From the NCBI RefSeq assembly GCF_016056275.1, contig NZ_JAECZA010000003.1:39648-103647 (forward strand): a stretch of 64,000 bases of DNA, given 5' to 3'. This stretch comes from Dendronalium phyllosphericum CENA369. GTDB taxonomy: Bacteria > Cyanobacteriota > Cyanobacteriia > Cyanobacteriales > Nostocaceae. The translations under genes and the position numbers were made by a program. The notes under the pieces are model-generated. The model was not told the DNA's origin, did not search any database, and worked only from the letters and a program-made list of their open reading frames with translations. The first letter of the stretch is position 1; each line of letters opens with the position of its first letter. Shown here one piece after another: positions 31,301-38,124 of this stretch.

Positions 31301-32399
31301 TAGAGTAAATACTAATCAATCCTTTGTTGCTCCTCGAAATTTTACAGAATTATCATTAGTAAAACTTTGGGAAAGTCTTCTCAATACTAACCCTATTGGG
31401 GTAACAGATAATTTCTTTGACTTGGGTGGTCACTCGTTTTTAGCTGTACGCTTAATGGCTCAAATTCACGACAGATTCGAGCATAATCTTCCTCTATCTA
31501 CTCTTTTTGAAAACCCCACAATTGAAAAACTAGCAACTATTGTCAGTCAGCCATCCCGTCATTCTCATGCTCCTCTAGTAGCAATTAATTCTTCTGGTTC
31601 TAAGATACCTTTTTTCTGTATTCATGGCGCTGGTGGAAATATTAGTCACTACTTTAATTTGTCTAGAAGACTTGGTGAAGATTATCAATTTTATGCTTTG
31701 GAAGATACTTTAGAGCAAGATAAATCAGATGTCTCAGTAGAAGAGACAGCAACTCGCTATCTTCAAGAAATTCGTAAAGTACAACCAAATGGCCCTTATC
31801 TTTTAGGCGGTCATTGTTATGGCGGTGTGCTTGCTTTTGAAATGGCGCAACAGTTACAAAGGCAAGGTCAAACAGTAAGTTTATTAGTTATCATCGATGC
31901 CATCATTTCAGAAACACCCGTTGAATCGACAGATGATGACGATGCAAAATTTTTACTCCGCATTGCTGAATCAATAAAAACTGACAATAATATAGACTTT
32001 TCCGTACCTTTTGAAGAACTGCGATATTTGCCATTAAAAGAGCAACTTCATTTAATTAATAAAAAAGCTAACTTTCTGTTTAGCGATGCAGAAATTAATG
32101 ATTTCCTTCGTCATTACAAACTGTTTAAAGCTCACGTCCAAGCTATGCGAGACTATGTGCCATCGGTTTATTCCCAGAAGATAACTTTATTTCGAGCTAA
32201 TAAAGAAATAATTCATGATTTTGAAAATCCAGAGTGGAATACAGACGACCCATTACTAGGGTGGGGAAAATTTTCTCATCAACCTCTACAAATGATTGAA
32301 GTTCCCGGCGACCATTTCTCGATTTTTGTAGAACCTTATATTCATGAGTTAGCTAAAAATTTGAGAATTTGTATTGATAATGCTGTATGTAGGGAGTAA
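28317..32399 (+). CDS. Terminal NRPS module C-A-PCP-TE, beta-alanine-like A domain, Cys thioesterase
   Basis: About 1360 aa; the ATG at 28317 is preferred over an in-frame TTG six bases upstream. The C domain (about 35-450) has HHIITDGWS near 169. The A domain (about 480-990) has YTSGSTGTPKG near 645 and ends with NGKVDRRSL. The pocket begins V-D-W (SFVDSVWEIF), and by eye reads V-D-W-I-I-S-L-A-N, close to the beta-alanine code VDWVISLADK. The PCP serine is in GGHS near 1036. The type I thioesterase (about 1100-1350) has GGHCYGG near 1165, so Cys replaces the usual nucleophilic Ser; the histidine is in PGDHFSIF. Expected role: add a beta-amino acid and release the chain by hydrolysis or cyclisation. 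The decarboxylase gene in the same operon fits substrate supply. Confidence 0.92.
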   Translation: MDKQNSNLSSAKKALLEKWKKGKFLADTIPKRQTSENIPLSFSQQRLWFIDQLYQGSPFYNIPIALHIKGQLNITALQQSLDEIIKRHEVWRTNFQIVNGEPSQKITTQSTWDLPIINLEHLSGKNWEEEVKQLVAESAKKPFNLAQGLLVRATLLRLNEAEHVLLVTMHHIITDGWSCDVFLRELSTLYAAFSTNQPSPLTALPIQYADFAIWQRDRIQGKFLETQLNYWQQQLKGELPVLQLPTDRPRPSVTSFTGAKQYFNLSKSLTDALKQLSQQADATLFMSLLTAFNILLYYYTDQEDILIGSPIANRNRAELEGMLGLFVNTLILRNNLSGNPSFLEFLHRVREVTLDAYAHQDLPFEMLVERLQPERDLSRNPLYEVMFVLQNTPANVQEVSGLTLQTLEFDSGTAQLDIFLSMSEFSEGLTGCLEYNTDIFDSTTITQFINNFQTLLGNIIANPEQRLSELSLLTASEQEQLLFKFNQTRTDYPQNASLHQLFEQQVELTPDLKALISQSEELTYRQLNHRVNQLAHYLQKQGVTKETLIALCLERSIDMVVGILAILKAGGAYIPLDPSYPVERLNFMLSDSQASLLITKQEILEKLSLSADKVVYLDIHKDEIAKQNLVNPINTSKADNLAYIIYTSGSTGTPKGVLGTHRGTVNGLHWLWKTYPFTPEEVCCQKTAISFVDSVWEIFAPLLQGIPTVIISNPTVQDPQLFIEALANYKVTRIILVPSLLRLLLDNYSHLTKKLSQLKIWITSGEALSIKLVQAFRELMPSAKLINLYGSSEVSANATYYDTSLLPQANSVPIGRPIDNTQIYVLNRNLQLTPIGVAGEFYIGGDGLAKGYLHRLELTQERFIDNPFIPGNKLYKTGDIVRYLNDGNIEYLGRRDEQVKIRGFRVELSEIAAVLAQHPDVQESVVIASNDAQENPRLIAYVVTDKQNIATQLLPYLQQKLPNYMQPFAFIVLDKLPLTPNGKVDRRSLPTNEVIRVNTNQSFVAPRNFTELSLVKLWESLLNTNPIGVTDNFFDLGGHSFLAVRLMAQIHDRFEHNLPLSTLFENPTIEKLATIVSQPSRHSHAPLVAINSSGSKIPFFCIHGAGGNISHYFNLSRRLGEDYQFYALEDTLEQDKSDVSVEETATRYLQEIRKVQPNGPYLLGGHCYGGVLAFEMAQQLQRQGQTVSLLVIIDAIISETPVESTDDDDAKFLLRIAESIKTDNNIDFSVPFEELRYLPLKEQLHLINKKANFLFSDAEINDFLRHYKLFKAHVQAMRDYVPSVYSQKITLFRANKEIIHDFENPEWNTDDPLLGWGKFSHQPLQMIEVPGDHFSIFVEPYIHELAKNLRICIDNAVCRE

Positions 32400-32408
32400 A
32401 AAAAACTG

Positions 32409-33782
32409 ATGAAACTACCCCCAGGCCCAAAAACTCCTGCTTGGTTACTAACTCGCCAATTCGAGGCTAACCCCTTTACCTATATGGATGCTAATTACCA
32501 ACTTTATGGTGACATAGTAACTATAATGTTTGGTTCTACGCCGATGATTTATGTTAGTAATCCTTTAGGCATTAAGCAAATTTTTACTAATGCTAAAGAA
32601 ATTACCGCATCTGGTACATTGAACGAAGATTTTGCTTTGTTCACAGGAAATCGGGGAATCCTTCAACTTGATGGCTTCGTTCATAAAAATCGACGTAAGC
32701 TTTTAATGCAAGCTTTTCATGGAACGCGGATGCAAGCTTGTGGACGGCGTATCTGCGAACTTACACAAAAAATTATGGATCGACAGGTGATTGAGAAACC
32801 TTTTGTTGCTTACTCAATTGTCGAAGAAATTACTCTGTCGATCGGGATAGAAGTTGTGCTGGGATTATCTGAAGGGAAACGCTATGACAAAGTCAAGCAT
32901 TTATTCGTTTCTATGTTTAAATTCGAGCAATCTAAACTTTTTCAATTTATTACAAAACTACCTTTAGGAAAACAAAATTTAGGTCGGTGGAGTCCGCAAG
33001 GATATATGCTTCACCTCCGACAAGAGATTTTTGAATTGCTAGATACTGAAGTTCAAGAACGGCGATCGCAAGCAGATTCTTCACGCACTGACATGCTTAA
33101 CGATCTCATTTTTGCTGCTGATGAGACAGGCGAACCCTTAAGTAATGAAGAGGTGCGCGACCTGCTGCTATCGCCAATTTTTGCAGCTGGCGATGCTTCA
33201 GCAACTGCAATTACTTGGGCATTATATTGGATTCATCGTTCGCCGAGAGTACGCGATCGCCTATTATTAGAACTCGATAGTCTTGGGGAAAACGCAGACC
33301 CCACAAGTATTATCTCCTTACCTTACCTCAGTGCAGTTTGTCATGAAGCTTTACGAATTTACCCAACTCAGTTGTTTACATTTCCCCGGTTAGTAGAATC
33401 CCCAATTGAGGTGATGGGCTATGAACTAAATCCCGGTACGATACTTATTGGTAATATTTATTCCACACATCAACGCGAAGACTTATACCCCAAACCAAAA
33501 GAATTTCAACCAGAACGCTTTTTAGAAAAACAATTTTCACCTTACGAATTTCTCCCTTTTGGTGGTGGTTCTCGTGTTTGTATTGGTGGAAATTTTGCCT
33601 TATTTGAAATGAAACTTGTATTAGCAACAATTCTTTCAAGCTATCAATTAGCATTAGTCAGTCAACGACCAGAACGACCAAAATTTGGCGGTCTTCTGGG
33701 GTATCCTGCTAGTGGCGTGAAGATGATTACACATGGTCGGCATCAACATCAAAAACAATCAAAATTATCGATTGTTGCTTGA
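32409..33782 (+). CDS. Cytochrome P450, CYP110-like (first of a tandem pair)
   Basis: A 457-aa soluble bacterial P450. The N-terminus MKLPPGPKTPAWLL resembles cyanobacterial CYP110 proteins. The I-helix is AAGDASATA, where Ala sits at the usual Thr position. The K-helix ExxR is EALR. The heme ligand is in FGGGSRVCIGG near residue 390. It starts nine bases after the NRPS/TE gene and is 39 bp from a second, clearly paralogous P450. Predicted to oxidise the assembled product or a late intermediate. The ferredoxin-like gene three genes downstream of the TE gene is a plausible electron donor. Substrate and oxidation site cannot be read from sequence. Confidence 0.93.
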   Translation: MKLPPGPKTPAWLLTRQFEANPFTYMDANYQLYGDIVTIMFGSTPMIYVSNPLGIKQIFTNAKEITASGTLNEDFALFTGNRGILQLDGFVHKNRRKLLMQAFHGTRMQACGRRICELTQKIMDRQVIEKPFVAYSIVEEITLSIGIEVVLGLSEGKRYDKVKHLFVSMFKFEQSKLFQFITKLPLGKQNLGRWSPQGYMLHLRQEIFELLDTEVQERRSQADSSRTDMLNDLIFAADETGEPLSNEEVRDLLLSPIFAAGDASATAITWALYWIHRSPRVRDRLLLELDSLGENADPTSIISLPYLSAVCHEALRIYPTQLFTFPRLVESPIEVMGYELNPGTILIGNIYSTHQREDLYPKPKEFQPERFLEKQFSPYEFLPFGGGSRVCIGGNFALFEMKLVLATILSSYQLALVSQRPERPKFGGLLGYPASGVKMITHGRHQHQKQSKLSIVA

Positions 33783-33821
33783 GCTTCGCAAATATTAATA
33801 ATTAAATAGTAAATAATACTA

Positions 33822-35201
33822 ATGAAACTACCCCCAGGGCCAAAAACTCCCGCTTGGTTGCTAGGTTATCAATTTGAAACCGATCCTCTGAGTTTCATGG
33901 ATGCTATGAGCGATCGCTATGGTGATATTTTCACTGTGATGGCCGATTCCACACCTTTAGTCATAGTCAGCCATCCAGAAGGGATAAAACAGATTTTTAC
34001 AAGTACTAAAGAGATTACAGCTTCTGGCAAGCTCAATCAAGATGGTGCTTTATTAGTGGGAAGCAATGGATTGCTTATGCTTGATGGCTTGCGTCACAAA
34101 CATCGCCGTCAGTTGTTGATGCCTCCCCTGCATGGCACTCGCATAAAATTGTATGGAGAACGCATTTGTCAAGTTACAGACAAAGTTATTAACAATCTGG
34201 CGATCGGCAAATCTTTTTATGCTTACCCTACTGTAAAAAAAATTACTCTAGAGGTGATATTGCAAACTTTGTTTGGTTTGCATTCAGGAGAACGTTACGA
34301 ACAATTTAGGCAACTGCTTGGCAATTTATTAAGTTTTTCTCGCTCTTACTGGCTGGGGTTATCGCTGGCTTATCCTTTTCTTAGAAAGGATTTCGGTCAG
34401 TGGACTCCTTGGGGATATTGGCTGAGTCTCCAGCGACAGTTTGACAAACTACTCAAGACAGAAATAGAAGAACGTCGATCGCAAGCAGATACATCTCGTA
34501 TTGACGTACTTTCTGAACTCGTGTTAGCTCGTGATGAAACGGGTCAACCAATGAGTTATGAGGATATTCGCGATCTATTTCCCTCATTGCTATTAGGCGG
34601 TCAAGATGCTTCAGCCACTGCTATTACTTGGTCATTGTACTGGATTCACAGTTTGCCTGCTGTGCGCGATCGCTTGTTAGCAGAACTCGATACTTTAGGC
34701 GAATCTCCAGATCCGCTGAAGATTGCTGCACTACCTTACCTAAGTGCCGTTTGTAACGAAGTTCTGCGAATTTATCCAACTCAGGTAGTCACATTTCCCC
34801 GACTTGTAGAATCGCCAATTGAAGTAATGGGCTATGAATTGAGTCCGGGTACAGTTGTAAGAGGCTGTATTTATCTGACACATCAACGAGAAGATTTATA
34901 CCCACAACCAAAGCAATTCCAGCCGGAGCGTTTTCTAGAAAGACAGTACACTCCTTATGAATTTCTACCATTTGGCGGTGGCGCTCGTCGCTGTCCTGGC
35001 GAGGCTTTAGGTTTGTTGGAAATGAAACTAGTCTTAGCCACAATTATTTCCCGCTATCAATTAGCCTTAGCACATCAAAAAGTAGAGAAACCTAAAGCTA
35101 TAGGTGTTAACTATCCTCCTGCTAGTGGCTTGAAAATGATCGCACTCGGTCAGCGTCCACATCAAGAGCGATCGCCACAACTTGTGACTAGTTCTACCTA
35201 A
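33822..35201 (+). CDS. Cytochrome P450, CYP110-like (second of a tandem pair)
   Basis: A 459-aa paralogue of the preceding P450, starting with the same 14 residues (MKLPPGPKTPAWLL) and sharing long blocks such as FPRLVESPIEVMGYEL. I-helix GGQDASATA, ExxR as EVLR, heme ligand in FGGGARRCPGE near residue 390. The two copies differ throughout the substrate-recognition regions, which suggests two different oxidations rather than redundancy. Part of the same operon: 39 bp after its paralogue and 18 bp before the ferredoxin-like gene. Confidence 0.93.
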   Translation: MKLPPGPKTPAWLLGYQFETDPLSFMDAMSDRYGDIFTVMADSTPLVIVSHPEGIKQIFTSTKEITASGKLNQDGALLVGSNGLLMLDGLRHKHRRQLLMPPLHGTRIKLYGERICQVTDKVINNLAIGKSFYAYPTVKKITLEVILQTLFGLHSGERYEQFRQLLGNLLSFSRSYWLGLSLAYPFLRKDFGQWTPWGYWLSLQRQFDKLLKTEIEERRSQADTSRIDVLSELVLARDETGQPMSYEDIRDLFPSLLLGGQDASATAITWSLYWIHSLPAVRDRLLAELDTLGESPDPLKIAALPYLSAVCNEVLRIYPTQVVTFPRLVESPIEVMGYELSPGTVVRGCIYLTHQREDLYPQPKQFQPERFLERQYTPYEFLPFGGGARRCPGEALGLLEMKLVLATIISRYQLALAHQKVEKPKAIGVNYPPASGLKMIALGQRPHQERSPQLVTSST

Positions 35202-35219
35202 AATATACAACTCATAAAT

Positions 35220-36251
35220 ATGCAAACTCAACAAACCGAGCAACTTTCTCTCACAGATTGTCGTTTTTGCTCTTTAGTTTCTAAAGTTAACAAAGAAGAC
35301 CCAATTGGTACAGCAGAGACTTGCGAACATTGGCTACTGATAGAAATTCCCCAACCTTGGCCTCAAGACCTTTTTGAGGAACATCCAAAAATCAAGCCAT
35401 TATTAGGCTTGTTCTATCAGGTCTTTGAGCAACATGAGATTAAACTCAGACCAATGGTAATTGCTCCTGACCGCGAGTACTCTCACCCTGGCTTCACCCG
35501 CATATTGTACTACTATCGTCCTGCCAAACTATTTTCTCAGTTTGAGAAGCAGGAGTTTATTGTTCCAGAAGAGAAAGTAACTGCTTTAGTCACGGCAATA
35601 CTTAAGCAGTTGATGCAACAGCCTAATGATTTATCAGAGTTTCAACAGTATCAGCAACAAACCAGTCACATCCGCGAACTCATGGTTTGCACTCACGCTC
35701 AAGTAGACCTTTCTTGTGGCAGATTTGGAAATCCTATATATCGTCGATTACGCAAAGAATATGCTCCGGCTAGCAACGGTAAGTTAAGAGTTTGGCAAAC
35801 AACTCACTTTGGCGGTCATCAATTCGCCCCCACTTTAGCCGACTTACCCCAAGGATGTTTTTGGGGACATTTAGAACCTGAAGCTCTTGACTTATTAGTA
35901 AACAGAAATGGTTCACCTTCTGGGCTGCGTCAGTTTTACCGAGGATGGTCGGGTTTAACCAAATTTGAGCAAATCGCCGAACGGGAAATTTGGCTGCAAT
36001 TGGGTTGGACTTGGCTTGATTACTTGAAGGCTGGAAAAGTGCTAGCGAAACAAGAAGTCTCTCCGGGAGAAGATGTTGATTGGGCGGAAGTTCAGATTGA
36101 TTTTGCAGTTCCAGATAACAGTGTTTCAGGTGCTTATCAAGCCAGAATTGAAGTTTGCGGTCAAGTTATGAGTGCATTGAATTCAGCAACAGAAATGCAA
36201 CTAAAAGCAGTTAAGCAATATCACGTTAGTCGTTTGATTAAGGTTGAGTAA
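35220..36251 (+). CDS. Sucrase/ferredoxin-like [2Fe-2S] protein
   Basis: A 343-aa protein of the sucrase/ferredoxin-like family (thioredoxin-fold ferredoxin). An N-terminal DCRFCSLVSK pair (C14, C17) is followed near residues 157-167 by CTHAQVDLSCGRFGNP and then the family block VWQTTHFGGHQFAPTLADLP. The CTH..SCG cysteines with HFGG histidines are the likely cluster ligands. It lies 18 bp after the second P450 and 23 bp before the exporter, so the simplest reading is an electron carrier for one or both P450s. The family name comes from annotation history; sucrase activity is not implied. Confidence 0.82.
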   Translation: MQTQQTEQLSLTDCRFCSLVSKVNKEDPIGTAETCEHWLLIEIPQPWPQDLFEEHPKIKPLLGLFYQVFEQHEIKLRPMVIAPDREYSHPGFTRILYYYRPAKLFSQFEKQEFIVPEEKVTALVTAILKQLMQQPNDLSEFQQYQQQTSHIRELMVCTHAQVDLSCGRFGNPIYRRLRKEYAPASNGKLRVWQTTHFGGHQFAPTLADLPQGCFWGHLEPEALDLLVNRNGSPSGLRQFYRGWSGLTKFEQIAEREIWLQLGWTWLDYLKAGKVLAKQEVSPGEDVDWAEVQIDFAVPDNSVSGAYQARIEVCGQVMSALNSATEMQLKAVKQYHVSRLIKVE

Positions 36252-36274
36252 ATAGTAAGAGCTAAGAATAAAAA

Positions 36275-37633
36275 ATGACTTCACAAAAACAATCTCAAAT
36301 CGCCAATGAAATTCTTCAAGGCAATCTGATTAAACTGATGTTCAAGCTATCAATTCCTGGTATTTTGGGAATGTTGCTCATCGGCTTGAACACTTTTATT
36401 GATGCCTTATTTGCAGGGCATTTTCTCGGTGAAACTGCCTTGGCAGCTATATCTCTATCTATTCCCCTCACCTCTATTGCCATTGTCTGTGCAGTTGCGA
36501 TCGGAGTCGGTTGTGCTTCAGTTCTCAGTAGAGCTATTGGTTCTGGAGATACTAAAACTCAGTCAGAAATCTTTGGTACTCTCATAGTTATTAGTCTCCT
36601 TGTTTCCTCATTAATTACAATAATGGGATACAATTTCGGCGAAGCACTAATTTTATTTATGGGAGGTAAAGGTGAAGTTGCTGAATATGGAATAGACTAC
36701 TTTAAAACCTACATATTAGGTTCAGTCTTTTTATTTATAGCAGTTGCTTCTAGCCAGTTAATCAAAGCTGAAGGTAAAATTGCACTCGCAACTTTATTTT
36801 CGGGAATTTATGTTTTAATCAATACTATTCTTAACGCTATATTTGTTATTGTCTTGAATTGGGGAATGAAAGGAATAGCTCTGGCTACAGTTATTTCTGC
36901 AATAGTTTATTCTCTTGTAACTTGTACATATTTTATTTCTGGTAAAACTTCTATTCCAGTTAATTACAAAAAATTGCATCTGGCAGGATATTTACTACCT
37001 GCAATCATATCTATGGCTTTATCAGTTATTCTTGTAGAAGTTATGGATATAATTCAACAGATTGTACTGTTTAAATCACTAGCATATTATGGAACCGATA
37101 GTGACATTGCGTTTGGTGGAGCAACTATCAGATTGTATTCTTTGATTATTACCCCTATGTATGGATTTGTTCAAGCCCTACAACCAATCATTGGCATGAA
37201 TTATGGAGCGCTCAATAACTATCAAAGGCTCAAGAATGCTTACTTGACTTTTGGCATCGGGGGAACTGTTTTTTTAATTTTAATATGGCTACCTCTACAG
37301 ATATTTCCCAAAACATTTATTCGCTGGTTAATACCAGATTTTGATTTTAGTTATAATGATTTATTGAATTTTCATATTGTGACTTTTTTACTTCCAGTTG
37401 CTTCTTTTGAGGCGTGTAGTATTGAATTTTTCCAGGCTTTAGGCAATGCTAAAATTATAGGAATAATTACAGCTATTAGGCATATCATTTTATTTTTACC
37501 ATTACTGTTAATTTTACCCGTATTTTTTGGAGTTAACGGCATCTATTATGGTGTAGCTAGTGTAGAAATCATTATTTGTTTAATCATTTTTTTATTTACA
37601 TGGATAGAATTTAGAAGATTAGGTTTTAAGTAA
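36275..37633 (+). CDS. MATE-family multidrug/metabolite efflux transporter
   Basis: A 452-aa polytopic inner-membrane protein with about 12 hydrophobic segments in two similar halves. The N-terminus (LIKLMFKLSIPGILGMLL, then NTFIDALFAG) and QPIIGMNYGA in the second half are typical of MATE proteins of the MepA/NorM type. It is the last gene of the biosynthetic operon, 23 bp after the ferredoxin-like gene, so it likely exports the product or gives self-protection using a Na+ or H+ gradient. No clear hairpin terminator follows. Confidence 0.9.
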   Translation: MTSQKQSQIANEILQGNLIKLMFKLSIPGILGMLLIGLNTFIDALFAGHFLGETALAAISLSIPLTSIAIVCAVAIGVGCASVLSRAIGSGDTKTQSEIFGTLIVISLLVSSLITIMGYNFGEALILFMGGKGEVAEYGIDYFKTYILGSVFLFIAVASSQLIKAEGKIALATLFSGIYVLINTILNAIFVIVLNWGMKGIALATVISAIVYSLVTCTYFISGKTSIPVNYKKLHLAGYLLPAIISMALSVILVEVMDIIQQIVLFKSLAYYGTDSDIAFGGATIRLYSLIITPMYGFVQALQPIIGMNYGALNNYQRLKNAYLTFGIGGTVFLILIWLPLQIFPKTFIRWLIPDFDFSYNDLLNFHIVTFLLPVASFEACSIEFFQALGNAKIIGIITAIRHIILFLPLLLILPVFFGVNGIYYGVASVEIIICLIIFLFTWIEFRRLGFK

Positions 37634-37710
37634 CCTAAAAAACTGATAATTTTTTACTAATTAAATTAAGAATAAAATTTGAAATATTAAATAAATTTAT
37701 AGTGCATTCG

Positions 37711-37832
37711 TTTAGGTTAGGTTGAGCAATACGAAACCCAACGTGGATCTTCGTGTTGGATTTCACTTCGTTCAAACGCCACTTACTTCAAGTCGGCAGA
37801 GCCGCCCAACGCAGTGGCTCCCCAACCTACAA
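37711..37832. repeat. Degenerate intergenic palindromic repeat with a second repeat nested in it
   Basis: The 37634-38124 gap has no gene. It holds an imperfect palindrome: TTAGGTTGAGC with GAAACCCAAC on the left, GTTGGATTTCACTTCG and CCCAACCTACAA on the right. This is a family commonly seen between cyanobacterial genes. A smaller element bounded by GCCACT (37778-37783) and AGTGGC (37813-37818), with inner CGGC-AGA-GCCG, interrupts the right arm. A T-run follows. Confidence 0.6.
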
Positions 37833-38124
37833 TTTTTTTTGCGATATAGCCGTCGCCATTGGTGTTAGGACTTCAACAGACGAGCAAACCTAGACACAAA
37901 AAGACTTTTCACCCAGTCCCCAGCAATATTTTAGCCTTGCCACGCTACTACAAAACTCAAATCTTTTATGTGACGTTAGTTTTACTTAACACGCCACAAT
38001 TTTACGTAATCTTACGCTAGTATTTTCACTGAATAGGGGTTTTAAATTGGAAAAATCCAAAAATCTAGATTTTTTGGATTAATTTCCGTGATAGTTGTAA
38101 ATTCCTGATTGTGGGTACTAGAAA

